Source: Thermatribacter velox
Lineage (GTDB): Bacteria; Atribacterota; Atribacteria; Atribacterales; Thermatribacteraceae
Length of the DNA: 64,000 nt
Assembly (NCBI RefSeq): GCF_038396615.1
Contig: NZ_CP121689.1
Location: 186,001 to 250,000, forward strand
Direction of reading: 5' to 3'
Both the position numbers and the translations under genes were made by a program. Positions 33,410 to 42,774 of the stretch are shown one piece after another. The notes beneath the pieces were generated by a model that saw nothing but the letters and a program-made list of their open reading frames with translations, made no database searches and was not told the DNA's origin. How positions within the stretch are numbered: the stretch's first letter is position 1; the number at the start of each line of letters is the position of its first letter.

Positions 33410-34252
33410 TTAGAGCTTTTTAATCGATATGTTTCCCGATGTGGTTTTCACCACTATCTTTTTTCGGGGTTCAACAATGGTGCGACCCTGTAAGGTTTGC
33501 CATCCCGGAGAATTTCCTTCCCGAATCCTCAATGGTATTTCCGAAAGAAACTGCCCGCATACGGTCTCAACCGAAAGTTCAAAACCTTCTCTTTCATGAA
33601 CCAGGATGAGAACATCCCCGCTTACTGAAGAGATGTTGATTTCGAGCGGGTCTTCACTCGGGGGGATAGCAACTTCAACCCTGCCGCTTACTGTGCGCAC
33701 CTCGAGATTTCCCAATAACCTTTCCACGGTAATTTTTCCACTTATGCTTTCCAGTTTGACCTTTCCAGCCAAGCCCTGCACCAGGGTTTCTCCGCTTACC
33801 GTTTTTGCTTCCACTTCGTTTCCAATGTTTTTGACTTTTATTGCTCCGCTTATGGTTTGGACGTCCACTCTGGAGCTTTGAGGGATGGCCAGAAGATAAT
33901 TCACACGGGGTGGGTAGAGGGAAAGGAGAGAATTCGAGAGCGCATCCAGGGGCTCGGTGGCAATCCGGATTGCGTTTTCTTCCACCTCGGTTTTCACCTC
34001 AACCTGCGATAGCAATTCCCGGGCTTTTTCTTCGGGAAGTCCCTTTACATATTTGGTGGCTACCATGTTGACCACGCTTTCCCGGTGTCCTTCTATAGCC
34101 ACTTTACCCCGGATACTGGATACAGACACGGCAACTCCTTCTTTTACCAGAAAACTCTTTATGATTGGCTCTTCGCAAGCCCAGGCCATTGCAGCGCAAA
34201 GTAAAGAGAAAAGGGCTATCAAAAAAATTCTTGCAAGCCACTTCCGGGTCAT
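33410..34252 (-). CDS. Exported DUF4097-type beta-helix protein
   Basis: A 280-residue protein with signal peptide (ends AWA, about residue 25). From about residue 125 it shows the short repeat V-x-T-(I/V)-SG-x-(I/V): VQTISGAIKV, AKTVSGETLV, LESISGKITV, VRTVSGRVEV, ISSVSGDVLI and VKTTSGNISI. This is typical of DUF4097 (putative adhesin) parallel beta-solenoids. The N-terminal 100 residues contain an early partial repeat (VSSIRGKVAIEG). Location is probably the cell envelope. Function unknown; similar proteins often sit beside sensor or anti-sigma genes, which are absent here. Confidence 0.85.
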   Translation of the reverse strand: MTRKWLARIFLIALFSLLCAAMAWACEEPIIKSFLVKEGVAVSVSSIRGKVAIEGHRESVVNMVATKYVKGLPEEKARELLSQVEVKTEVEENAIRIATEPLDALSNSLLSLYPPRVNYLLAIPQSSRVDVQTISGAIKVKNIGNEVEAKTVSGETLVQGLAGKVKLESISGKITVERLLGNLEVRTVSGRVEVAIPPSEDPLEINISSVSGDVLILVHEREGFELSVETVCGQFLSEIPLRIREGNSPGWQTLQGRTIVEPRKKIVVKTTSGNISIKKL

Positions 34253-34432
34253 CGCGAGCCTCCCTTCCGGTTTTTCTCATTGTAGCATTTTCAAGAGGGT
34301 CGATGCCCGAATTTTTTGAGGAGGTTTTATGCAACTTTACCATTGGGATGGGAGTAGAGGTTTTTGTTTCCCCTGGTTGCCAGTTTATTGTTTGTTTTCA
34401 AGCAAACTATCGAATTCAAAACCCAGTTTTTT

Positions 34433-34731
34433 TCAACGCTTTTTTACTATTTTGACTTCTTCCAACGAGGGAGGATAAAACTCATCGGGATATCTTATTT
34501 CGGCTGTGTAAAAGGTAAGACTTCCGGTTTCCATTTCTTCGAAAGCAGAGTCTTGTTTTCTGCGGAGTTCGGTTAAGAATTCAAGGTTATGGGTTTTTCC
34601 ACAAACTGCTGACAGTGAAAGCATACCGCTCCTTTGGCCATTTCTTCTTCGGAAAGTTTTATTTCGTGTTCGATTACCTTTAAATCTTCGGTAGCTTTAA
34701 TTAACCACCTTTTGACTTTTTCGGCAATCAA
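34433..34731 (-). pseudogene. Decayed HEPN-domain toxin gene
   Basis: Starting at TTG 34731, overlapping the stop of the MNT remnant, the frame reads AEKVKRWLIKATEDLKVIE then AVCFHCQQFVEK, the N-terminal half of a HEPN protein. It then breaks: an internal deletion or frameshift removes the expected central helix, and the second half continues in another frame as THNLEFLTELRRKQD to SLTFYTAEIRYPDEFYPP. The RxxxxH or equivalent RNase motif cannot be found intact. HEPN proteins are RNase toxins neutralised by MNT-mediated AMPylation. This copy should be non-functional. Confidence 0.8.
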
Positions 34732-35049
34732 AGGGGAACACCTTCTTTTACTGCTTCCCTGGTAACGGTGCCTGGTATTTCTTTGTCCCGCTCTACTTCG
34801 CTTTCGGATTTAAAAATTATATCGCCATCTATTCCAAGTCGAGCGAGTTTTTTCCCTTATCTTTTTTGAATAATACATTTTTGCTTTTGCGGGTATTTCG
34901 TCTTTGATGATTATCATTACGCCCCAGTCGCTGGTTGGTTTAGCATTGCCCCTGGCTCGAGAGCCAAATAGGATGATGCGCGAAATTTTAAAATCGCTTG
35001 CCTTCATTACTTCATGAATTGTCTTTTTTAACAGGTTTTTTTCGTTCAT
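34728..35049 (-). pseudogene. Decayed MNT nucleotidyltransferase antitoxin gene
   Basis: ATG 35049 opens an MntA-like nucleotidyltransferase: ISRIILFGSRARGNAKPTSD then WGVMIII. The GSRARG motif is intact but the second catalytic Asp of the D-x-D pair is Gly (SDWGV instead of SDWDV). After KKIREK a one-base frameshift diverts the frame; the correct continuation (LARLGIDGDIIFKSE, later REAVKEGVPL) is readable to TGA 34728. Both defects indicate loss of function. It was the antitoxin partner of the adjacent HEPN remnant. Confidence 0.82.
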
Positions 35050-35240
35050 AGGTTTTGCCTCGCTACAGGGCTTTCTCTTCAAATCTTAGCATGAGAACCT
35101 TGCGTGAAAAGCAAAAAAATAGAAATCATTTTCCTGGCCAATTTTTCTTCAAATTTTTTGGAAAAATTTTTTATTCTCTCTTTCAGTGTCAGGAATTGAC
35201 CCTCCGCTGTTGTACAATCTTACTCAAGGGGGGTGGAAAT

Positions 35241-37166
35241 GTGCTGGAAGGAATAAGGCAAGTAGGAAAAGCTTACCGGGAAAGCACTTCCAGGGGTTTT
35301 ATTTTCAGCCTGGTTAACCGGCCACCGGAGGACCGGGATGGAAGCAAGAAACACCTTCTTGCAATGGATTTCCGCATTGCTGAGGGCTGCATCGAGCTTT
35401 CCTTTCCCGAACTCAGCGATAGAGTGTGTGAAGAGTATTTGTGGGTTGGAAACTGCAAGGGGAGCATTCCCCAGGATAGGCTAACCACGGACCAACTCCG
35501 CTATCTTTTCTTTGATGCCTTACCCAACCTGAACTCAAAGCTCGAGGATGGAGAGCTCAAAGAGACTATTGCTGAGGTGGTGGGAAAGTTTTTTACTGAA
35601 GCAGGAGTAGGGAGTGGTAAAGTTCGCTTTCTGGACATTCGGAAAGTGCGGGATTTTCCTTCTACAATTGAATTGCCCCAGGCAGAGGATGTTAAAAAAT
35701 TCCAGAGAGAGTACATAAAGCTTTTTTTCAAGCTTCTGAAAGAGCATTACAATTTTTCGGATAAGGATTTCGGCCTTTTTTCACTGCTTATTGAGGGGAA
35801 GAAACCCTCAGAACTTGAAGAGTATGTAACCTATCTTGAGCGCTCAATGGTAGAAGAGCAATTCAAGGGCTCTTTTAGAGGCACTTGTTATGTTTGCGGC
35901 AGGGAGGACCAGCTTACCTTCGACACCACGCGCCTTCCAGATAAATTTTATATCACCAAGCTAATTATTTTTTCCTCAGATTTGGCTGGCAAGAGCAAAG
36001 ACGCTGGTTTTGCTAAAAATTTTGCCCTGTGTCGGGAATGTTACAAGGACCTCATCTCCGGCATGCGCTACCTGCGAAATTATTTGAGCGCCAGTTTGGC
36101 TCGGAATACCCTGTACATCATTCCGGGTCTTTTTTCCAATCCGGTGGAAAAAACTCTTACCACAAGCTGGATGGATTTATCCAGGCGATTGGTGGTTTCC
36201 ACTTTCACTCCAGAGGGTTTCCTGAAATTCAGAGAGGAAGTAGAGCAAGAACTTAAAGATTACCAGGAGTTTGCAAAGCTTATTGACTATGGCTACGTGG
36301 ACCTCCTTTTTTATCGCAGCGAACAGAGTTCCTTCAAAATCAAGCGCTTGATCCGGGAAGTACCCCTGCGCAGAGTGCAGGAAATCAGAGAGGCACTTGA
36401 GGAGACCCGGAAGCTTGGTGCGGAGCTTCTGGGAGAGAGCAAAGACTGGTTGTTATCTCTTAACGGGATGTACTATCTTCTTCCGGTGCGCTCCGGGGCG
36501 GAAGTGGAGCACCGCAAAATTCTGGATGTATATGAGCACCTTTTCTTAGGTTATCCCCTGGACCGTAACCTGTTGATGCACTTTTTCCTCACTTTAGCTC
36601 AGGTCTACTACTTTGGTAGGCCAGACTACAACGTAAATCCTGGCAACAACTCTGAATGGGGCTTGGTTCGCTCCATCCTGCAAACGCAGCTTTTGCTTAA
36701 GTTTTTTGAAAAATTATCTTTGCTAAAAGGGGGTGGAAAAACAGTGGAAGCTAATCTTGAAGTGTTGGGTGAAGACATAGCACAGTACGTAAGGAGGATG
36801 GGGTATTCGGAGGAGGAGACTGCTCTTTTCCTTCTCGGGTATCTCATCGGAGAAATTGGTGCCAGGCAGTTAAGGGGTAGTGATTCGGCCAAAAAGCCCA
36901 TCCTGAATAAGATTAATTTTAACGGGATGAGTGCCAAAAGAATACTTGCTCTTTCCAACGAGGTTTTTGAAAAGCTGGACCAGTATCAGATTCGTAAGTA
37001 CAACGAGAAAACTTTTGCAGTCATGAAGAGTTTGTTGGATGCCCACATTAAAAACTGGAAGCTTTCAGAGGCCGAAAATGTTTACTATATCCTTTCCGGG
37101 TATGCCTTCTGCACTTACCAGATGGTGACCCGGAACAAAAGAGGGGAAGAGGAGGAGGAACAATGA
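35241..37166 (+). CDS. cas8b: Type I-B CRISPR Cascade large subunit Cas8b (Csh1/TM1802 type)
   Basis: Large subunit of the type I-B interference complex, about 641 residues. GTG 35241 follows AAGGGGGGTGG; the frame is open 186 nt farther upstream but that part lacks coding character. A zinc-finger-like group CYVCGRE (about residue 215) and CRECY (about 263) is typical of the Csh1 family. The C-terminal 200 residues are helical, consistent with a fused small-subunit-like region. It is the first cas gene of this operon, a position where cas6 is usually found before it; none is present. Its stop overlaps cas7 by 4 nt. Confidence 0.9.
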   Translation: MLEGIRQVGKAYRESTSRGFIFSLVNRPPEDRDGSKKHLLAMDFRIAEGCIELSFPELSDRVCEEYLWVGNCKGSIPQDRLTTDQLRYLFFDALPNLNSKLEDGELKETIAEVVGKFFTEAGVGSGKVRFLDIRKVRDFPSTIELPQAEDVKKFQREYIKLFFKLLKEHYNFSDKDFGLFSLLIEGKKPSELEEYVTYLERSMVEEQFKGSFRGTCYVCGREDQLTFDTTRLPDKFYITKLIIFSSDLAGKSKDAGFAKNFALCRECYKDLISGMRYLRNYLSASLARNTLYIIPGLFSNPVEKTLTTSWMDLSRRLVVSTFTPEGFLKFREEVEQELKDYQEFAKLIDYGYVDLLFYRSEQSSFKIKRLIREVPLRRVQEIREALEETRKLGAELLGESKDWLLSLNGMYYLLPVRSGAEVEHRKILDVYEHLFLGYPLDRNLLMHFFLTLAQVYYFGRPDYNVNPGNNSEWGLVRSILQTQLLLKFFEKLSLLKGGGKTVEANLEVLGEDIAQYVRRMGYSEEETALFLLGYLIGEIGARQLRGSDSAKKPILNKINFNGMSAKRILALSNEVFEKLDQYQIRKYNEKTFAVMKSLLDAHIKNWKLSEAENVYYILSGYAFCTYQMVTRNKRGEEEEEQ

Positions 37167-38113
37167 ACACCTATGGACGAAATTCGGAAATTCTTTTTCT
37201 CTATGATGCCAAAATGACCAACCCCAACGGGGACCCCGATGATGAGAACAAGCCTCGCATGGATTATGAAAAAGAGGTAAACCTGGTCAGTGATGTACGC
37301 CTGAAACGCTACATTCGAGATTATCTGGGAAGCAAGGGTTATGAGATTTTTGTTACCAAGGTGGACGGAGAAACGGTGGACGCCACAGAGCGCCTACAAA
37401 TACTCCTTGGTAGGGATAAGCTGAAGTCTCTTTCTCCAGAGGATGTGGAGCAAATACTCGACCGACTCATTGATGTACGTCTTTTTGGAGCCACCATGCC
37501 CATCAAGGCTCAGGATGAAGGCGGGCGAGGAGCCAGCTCGACTTTCACTGGCCCGGTGCAGTTTAATTGGGGATATTCGCTCAATAAAGTGGAGTTGGTG
37601 CGCTCAAACTCCATCACTTCCATGTTTGCAGGACGAAGCGGTGAAGGAAAGGGTGAGTACGGTACTTTTGGCAAGGACTGGAGGCTTTACTATTCTCTGA
37701 TTGCCTTTTACGGGATAGTGAGCGGTTACCGGGCGCAGTACACCCGCTTGAGCGAAGAGGACGTGCGGCTCCTTGACGATGCGCTATGGAATGCCATTCC
37801 ACTTATGGCCTCGACCAGAAGCAAAATTGGCCAAAAACCGCGCCTTCTTATGCGAGTAGAGTATCGGGATTCATACACTTTTCTGGGGGACCCAAGAGGG
37901 AAAATCAGTATTGAGCCTGCAGAGGGCTTGCGGGATGTTTACGATTTTGAAGTTGATATTTCTCTTCTGGTTGATTTTCTGGCTCAGAATAAAGACAAAA
38001 TAGCCCGCATCCTGGTTCTTGAAGACCCTGATTTGCGCATTAAGCAAGGTTCGCTACAGGGAGAGTTGCAAAAAGCTCTGGGTGGTGCTGTTCAGGTCGT
38101 TTCCTCACTTTAG
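37163..38113 (+). CDS. cas7: Type I-B Cascade backbone protein Cas7 (Csh2)
   Basis: RAMP-fold crRNA backbone subunit of 316 residues. The Csh2 N terminus is clear: EILFLYDAKMTNPNGDPDDE (about 9-28) then VSDVRLKRYIRDYL. A glycine-rich ARGASSTFTGPVQF-like segment (about 120-135) is the family thumb/core. ATG 37163 overlaps cas8b (ATGA), indicating coupling. Expected in several copies along the crRNA. Confidence 0.94.
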   Translation: MNTYGRNSEILFLYDAKMTNPNGDPDDENKPRMDYEKEVNLVSDVRLKRYIRDYLGSKGYEIFVTKVDGETVDATERLQILLGRDKLKSLSPEDVEQILDRLIDVRLFGATMPIKAQDEGGRGASSTFTGPVQFNWGYSLNKVELVRSNSITSMFAGRSGEGKGEYGTFGKDWRLYYSLIAFYGIVSGYRAQYTRLSEEDVRLLDDALWNAIPLMASTRSKIGQKPRLLMRVEYRDSYTFLGDPRGKISIEPAEGLRDVYDFEVDISLLVDFLAQNKDKIARILVLEDPDLRIKQGSLQGELQKALGGAVQVVSSL

Positions 38114-38125
38114 GCGGTGATTACT

Positions 38126-38881
38126 ATGGAAGTCTTGGTATTTGACATCCTTGGGAAAATGGCTCACTTCAGACAGTACTATACCAACTCTTCATCCCTT
38201 TCCTACTTTTTTCCTCCCCGCACCACGATTTTTGGAATGGTAGCGGGGATACTGGGTTTGCCTCGGGATTCTTACTATGAGCTTTTTTCCCAAGACAAAG
38301 CCCGTGTGGCGCTTTCCATCCGCTCGCCGCTCAGAAAGAAAATACAAACCGTCAACTATGTGTGGGCGGAAAAGCCTGCTCAATTCAACCTGAGTGCCGG
38401 GCAGCACACCCAAATACCTCTTGAATTCGTTCTACCCTATGATTACCGGGAACTTGTTGTGTACCGTCTCTTTCTCTGGCATGGTGATGAGCAGCTTTTT
38501 TCCCGGTTGAAGGAGATGGTCAGCAAGGAGCGGGTTTGTTTTCCGCTTTACTTGGGCATTTCGGAGTGTTTAGCTCACCTTTCTTTCGTGGGTTTGGGCG
38601 AGGCTGAGAAAGAGGAATTTGACGGTGAAGTCGAGGTAAGTTCGGTAGTGGGAACGGAGTATTTGAGAAGAAATGAGTGCTTTATTGGATTTCGGGAAGG
38701 AGCTTTTTATGTCAAGGAACTCATGCCCTTTTCTTTCGACGCAGAAAGACGGCTCAATCAGCCACCGCGGGAGTTTGTGGGTGAGGTGAAAACAGGAACT
38801 ATCCAGCTTCGAGGTCGGGGAACGGTATATCGGGTAAAAATTTCCGGTTTCAAGGAGCGGATTATTTTTATGGAGGACTAA
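38126..38881 (+). CDS. cas5: Type I-B Cascade subunit Cas5
   Basis: About 251 residues. The N terminus MEVLVFDILGKMAHFRQYYT and the glycine-rich TIFGMVAGILGLPRDSYY (about 33-50) are the Cas5 RAMP signature. ATG 38126 is preferred to GTG 38117, which lies within the ribosome site GGCGGTG. Cas5 caps the 5' handle (here predicted ATTGAAAC) of the crRNA. The C terminus has the second RAMP half (VKTGTIQLRGRGTVYRVKIS). Confidence 0.92.
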   Translation: MEVLVFDILGKMAHFRQYYTNSSSLSYFFPPRTTIFGMVAGILGLPRDSYYELFSQDKARVALSIRSPLRKKIQTVNYVWAEKPAQFNLSAGQHTQIPLEFVLPYDYRELVVYRLFLWHGDEQLFSRLKEMVSKERVCFPLYLGISECLAHLSFVGLGEAEKEEFDGEVEVSSVVGTEYLRRNECFIGFREGAFYVKELMPFSFDAERRLNQPPREFVGEVKTGTIQLRGRGTVYRVKISGFKERIIFMED

Positions 38882-38884
38882 AGA

Positions 38885-41266
38885 ATGCAGTTTTACTCGC
38901 ATCAGGGAATTCTTCTTAAAGAGCATCTCAAGGAAGTGGGGAGTAGGTGCCGGGAGTTTTTCTTTTTCGATACCCCGGGAGACCTTGGGGAACTTGCATA
39001 CATTATTGGGATAACTCATGATTTTGGCAAGTACACCACCTATTTTCAAGACCGCTTATTTGGCCGCAAGGACTGGAGGAAATTGTCTGACCACGCTCTG
39101 CTTTCGGCGCTGTATTCGGCACTGGTTGTTGAGCGCCTTGCCGAGGTCTTGCCGGGGGTGGAAGAAATAGCCGAATACCTACCCCTTGTAGCCTTCTTCG
39201 TGGTTTTTCACCACCATGTGGATTTGCGCTCCCTCTCACACATTGAGGAGCGCCTTCGGGAAGGCAGCGAGCATCGGGAAATAGTTTTCAAGCAAGTGGA
39301 CAATTTGAAGGGAAATGCAGAGGACATTAACCAGGACTTAGGGGAACTGGGTTTGCCCTTACTCGAGGAGTTTGCTGGAAAACTGGAAGATGTGATGTAT
39401 AAGCTGCGCAGGGCGAAGTACTGGTTGGAAAAAAAGACTGCCGAAGACAAAAAGGAGCGGGTGGCAGTGCTTACTTTGAGTCTTTTTTCGGCTCTGATTG
39501 ACGCTGACAAAAAATCCGCTGGAGAGGTTGAAGTCATTGAGCGGCGAGCTTTGCCTTCTTCCCTGGTTGAGACCTACAAGGAGAGGAAATTTGGACAAAG
39601 CTCAGGAAACATTAATGCGCTGCGGGAGGAAATTTTTAATCAGGTGACTGGCAAGGTGGCAACTCTGGACCTGCGCAGAGACCGCCTTTTAACTCTCACT
39701 GCACCTACCGGGTCGGGTAAGACTCTTACCGGTTTTGCTTTTGCCCTCAAGCTTCGGGAGCGAATCGAAAAGGAACTCCATTACCTACCCCGCATAGTTT
39801 ATTCCCTCCCCTTCATATCCATCATCGACCAGAACTTTGGAGTTTTGAGCGAGGTTCTTTCCCAGCTTGACGATTTCACAGAGAACAGCTCAGCTTACAT
39901 TCTGGGACATCATCACCTCTCCGACCTGCGCTATGTAGAAGAGGGCGAGGAGAAGGAGTTTGACGAAGCCCTGGCGCTCATTGAATCCTGGGAATCAGAA
40001 GTAATCGTTACCACTTTTGTGCAGCTTTTGCACTCGGTTATCGGGTTCAAGAACCGCTTCCTGCGCAAGTACCACAACGTCGCCCGCAGTATTATCATCC
40101 TGGACGAAGTGCAGAATGTGCCGGCTGAATATTGGCCTCTTCTGCGCAGGGTTTTCAAGTTGATGGTCAAATATCTGGGGTGTTTTATCATACTTTCTAC
40201 AGCTACCAGACCCCTTATTTTTCAAGAGAGAGAAGCTCTGGAGCTTCTTGAGGAAAAGGAAAAATATTTTCGGTCTCTTCGCCGGGTAACACTCCGTCCT
40301 CGGGTCGTAGAGCCGCAAAGCGTTGAAGATTTTACCCGGTGGTTTGCCGAGGAGTTCTACAACTCTTCGAAGTCTTACCTTTTGGTTCTGAACACCATTC
40401 GTTCCTCGCTTGCGGTGTATGAAAAGCTTAAGGAAATGGGCATTTCCGAACTTTACTATCTCTCGGCTAACCTGGTTTCAGCTGACAAACTCAACCGCAT
40501 CCGGGAAGTAAAGGAAGCACTTAAAGAAGGTAGAAAACCGGTGCTTGTTTCCACCCAGGTGGTAGAAGCAGGAGTGGACCTTGATTTTGACTGTACAGTA
40601 AGAGACCTTGGTCCTCTGGATTCCATCATCCAGGTAGCTGGCCGCTGCAACCGCAACTTCCAAAGAGGCGCAGGCGGAGGCGAAGTTATGGTGGTTCACC
40701 TCAGAGATGAACGGGGAAAAGATTACGCCCAATATGTGTATCAAAAGCTGCTTCCAGGTCTTTCCTTTCAGATTTTGAAGGACTTACAGGAGGTTAAAGA
40801 GGAAGATTTTCTGAGCCTTGCCGACCGGTATTTCAAAAAAGTTGGAGAGTGGAAGTCTTTCGAAGAGGCCGAGGACATTTACCGAGCATTACTCAATCTG
40901 CGCTTTTACGAGGAAGGAGAAAAGTCAGTGGCTCATTTTCAGCTCATAGATGAAAAGGGGTTCATTTTCCCGGTGTTTATTGAAAAAGATGAAAAAGCTC
41001 AGAGAGTTTGGGAGCGCTTTCGGGAGATTACCGGTGAGGGAAGCCTAAAGCCCTGGGAGAGAAAAAAGGAACTGCTCCGAATACGCAGAGACTTTGAAGC
41101 CTATATTGTCAACGTTCGGGTGAACAAAAAAAGAGAAGCTGTTTTGTTTGAAATCATGTTTTCTGAAAACCTGGGTTATGTACCCTTTGAACGAGTAGAG
41201 GAGTTTTATAACCCGGAAACTGGCTTTCGGGTAGGCGATTCTGGGCCACAGGCGATAATGATATAG
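38885..41266 (+). CDS. cas3: CRISPR-associated helicase/nuclease Cas3 (HD + DExD/H)
   Basis: Target-degrading single-stranded DNA nuclease-helicase, 793 residues with the HD domain fused N-terminally. HD motifs: GITHDFGKYTTYFQ (about 42-55), FHHHVDL (about 110) and SALIDADKKSA (about 206). Helicase motifs: I LTAPTGSGKT (about 274-283), II IILDEVQNVP (DEVQ, about 404-413), III ILSTATRP, and VI IQVAGRCNR (about 585). ATG 38885 starts 3 nt after cas5. All key catalytic residues appear present. Confidence 0.95.
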   Translation: MQFYSHQGILLKEHLKEVGSRCREFFFFDTPGDLGELAYIIGITHDFGKYTTYFQDRLFGRKDWRKLSDHALLSALYSALVVERLAEVLPGVEEIAEYLPLVAFFVVFHHHVDLRSLSHIEERLREGSEHREIVFKQVDNLKGNAEDINQDLGELGLPLLEEFAGKLEDVMYKLRRAKYWLEKKTAEDKKERVAVLTLSLFSALIDADKKSAGEVEVIERRALPSSLVETYKERKFGQSSGNINALREEIFNQVTGKVATLDLRRDRLLTLTAPTGSGKTLTGFAFALKLRERIEKELHYLPRIVYSLPFISIIDQNFGVLSEVLSQLDDFTENSSAYILGHHHLSDLRYVEEGEEKEFDEALALIESWESEVIVTTFVQLLHSVIGFKNRFLRKYHNVARSIIILDEVQNVPAEYWPLLRRVFKLMVKYLGCFIILSTATRPLIFQEREALELLEEKEKYFRSLRRVTLRPRVVEPQSVEDFTRWFAEEFYNSSKSYLLVLNTIRSSLAVYEKLKEMGISELYYLSANLVSADKLNRIREVKEALKEGRKPVLVSTQVVEAGVDLDFDCTVRDLGPLDSIIQVAGRCNRNFQRGAGGGEVMVVHLRDERGKDYAQYVYQKLLPGLSFQILKDLQEVKEEDFLSLADRYFKKVGEWKSFEEAEDIYRALLNLRFYEEGEKSVAHFQLIDEKGFIFPVFIEKDEKAQRVWERFREITGEGSLKPWERKKELLRIRRDFEAYIVNVRVNKKREAVLFEIMFSENLGYVPFERVEEFYNPETGFRVGDSGPQAIMI

Positions 41267-41275
41267 GAGGGGATT

Positions 41276-41770
41276 ATGCAAAGGATTAACGGAACTATGA
41301 TTGCCAGCTATTACGCCTGCAAGCGGGAGCTCTGGTATATGGCTCACCAAATCACTCCAGACCAGGATAACCCTTTTTTGGACCTGGGGCGCCTGGTGGA
41401 AGAAGAAAGTTACCAGGAAGAAAAAAAGAAGTTTTTAATCGGGGATGTCCTGATTGATATAGTCAGGAGCGAAGAGGGCAAGTTGATAGTTGGGGAAATA
41501 AAAAAATCAAGTCGCTCCAAAAGAAGCGGCATCATGCAGCTTTACTTTTACCTCTGGTACCTCAAGGAAAGAGGTGTGAAAGCCAGGGGTGAAGTGCTCT
41601 TCCCCCGGGAAAAGAGAAAAATACCCCTGGTTCTGAACAGAGCTATTGAGGAGGAACTCAAGCGGGCGATGCGTGAAATCGAGCTTATCATTGCTCAGGA
41701 AGTTCCTCCTCGCCGGGAAAAGATTCCTCTCTGCACACCTTGTGCTTTTAGGGATTTTTGTTTTGCATGA
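41276..41770 (+). CDS. cas4: CRISPR-associated exonuclease Cas4
   Basis: RecB-like Fe-S nuclease of adaptation, 164 residues. Visible: SYYACKRELWYM (first cluster Cys), LIVGEIKKSS (GEIK catalytic motif, about 72-81), MQLYFYLWYL (QxxxY motif) and the C-terminal cluster CTPCAFRDFC. Together these give the four Cys of a 4Fe-4S cluster. Cas4 trims prespacers and selects the PAM end with Cas1-Cas2. It overlaps cas1 by 4 nt. Confidence 0.94.
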   Translation: MQRINGTMIASYYACKRELWYMAHQITPDQDNPFLDLGRLVEEESYQEEKKKFLIGDVLIDIVRSEEGKLIVGEIKKSSRSKRSGIMQLYFYLWYLKERGVKARGEVLFPREKRKIPLVLNRAIEEELKRAMREIELIIAQEVPPRREKIPLCTPCAFRDFCFA

Positions 41771-42762
41771 GTGAAAGTATTTACGCTTTTTCTCACGGGA
41801 TACTCAAGAGAAAACAGAATACTCTCTTTTTTGAAAGCCAGGACGGCTCCCAGCGCTACCTGCCCGTAGAGGGAGTCCGGGATATTCACTTTTTTGGAGA
41901 GGTAACGCTTAACAAGGAAGTCCTCGAATTTTTGTCTCAAAAGTCGGTGTTACTCCATTTTTACAATCATTACGGATATTACGTGGGGAGCTTTTACCCT
42001 CGGGAACACTATAACTCTGGTTGTTTGATCTTGAGGCAAGCGGAGCATTATTTGGAACCGGAGAAAAGGCTTGTCCTGGCCCGGCAGTTTGTTCGGGGAG
42101 CGTTGCAAAACATCCAGGCCGTTTTGAAGTATTACCACCGCCGTGGTTTTGCTCTCGCTTCAGCAATTGGTCAAATGGAAAGTTTTCTTTGTGGGTTGGA
42201 AGAGCAAGACACTCCAGATGCGCTTATGGCTGTGGAGGGCAATGCCTGGGATATCTACTATCAATCTTTTGATGTTATTTTGAACGACCAGGATTTTCAG
42301 ATGGAAAAAAGAACTAAAAGACCACCCGAAAATCAACTCAATTCACTGATTAGCTTTGGCAACTCTCTGCTTTATGCAGCTGTTCTTTCCGAGATATACA
42401 AAACTCACCTTGACCCCCGCATCGGTTTTTTGCATGCCACTAATTTCCGGAGGTTTTCTCTTAACCTTGATGTGGCGGAAATCTTTAAGCCGGTTATCGT
42501 AAGCCGGGTTATTTTTGCTTTGGTGAATAAAAAAGCCATTAGTTCCCGTGAGTTTGATGAACGCCTGGGTGGGCTTTATCTCAACGAGAGGGGTCGCAAG
42601 GTTTTTGTTGAGAAGTTTGAAGAAAAGATGAAAAGTACAGTGAATTACAAAAGGATTGGTCGCAAAGTTTCCTACCGCAGGTTAATCCGCCTTGAGCTTT
42701 ACAAGATTGAAAAACACCTGCTTGGCGAAGAAGAATATCAGCCCCTTCTTGCAGAATGGTAA
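41767..42762 (+). CDS. cas1: CRISPR integrase Cas1
   Basis: Spacer integrase, about 331 residues, I-B type. ATG 41767 overlaps the cas4 stop (ATGA). The metal-binding triad is present: MAVEGNAWDIYY (Glu), RIGFLHATNF (His) and NLDVAEIFKPVI (Asp/Glu). The N-terminal beta domain (AFSHGILKRKQNTLFFES, VEGVRDIHFFGE) and the C-terminal helical domain (YRRLIRLELYKIEKHLLGEE) have normal length. Confidence 0.96.
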   Translation: MSESIYAFSHGILKRKQNTLFFESQDGSQRYLPVEGVRDIHFFGEVTLNKEVLEFLSQKSVLLHFYNHYGYYVGSFYPREHYNSGCLILRQAEHYLEPEKRLVLARQFVRGALQNIQAVLKYYHRRGFALASAIGQMESFLCGLEEQDTPDALMAVEGNAWDIYYQSFDVILNDQDFQMEKRTKRPPENQLNSLISFGNSLLYAAVLSEIYKTHLDPRIGFLHATNFRRFSLNLDVAEIFKPVIVSRVIFALVNKKAISSREFDERLGGLYLNERGRKVFVEKFEEKMKSTVNYKRIGRKVSYRRLIRLELYKIEKHLLGEEEYQPLLAEW

Positions 42763-42774
42763 GCTATTTTGCGC

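Noticed and set aside
32174-34252. DUF488, lipoprotein and DUF4097 genes as CRISPR accessory genes
   Set aside because: They are on the opposite strand, include exported proteins and belong to families not linked to CRISPR; proximity is likely incidental.
35190-35220. cas operon promoter TTGACC with TACAAT
   Set aside because: The spacer is only 11 nt, outside the workable range; the true promoter was not identified.
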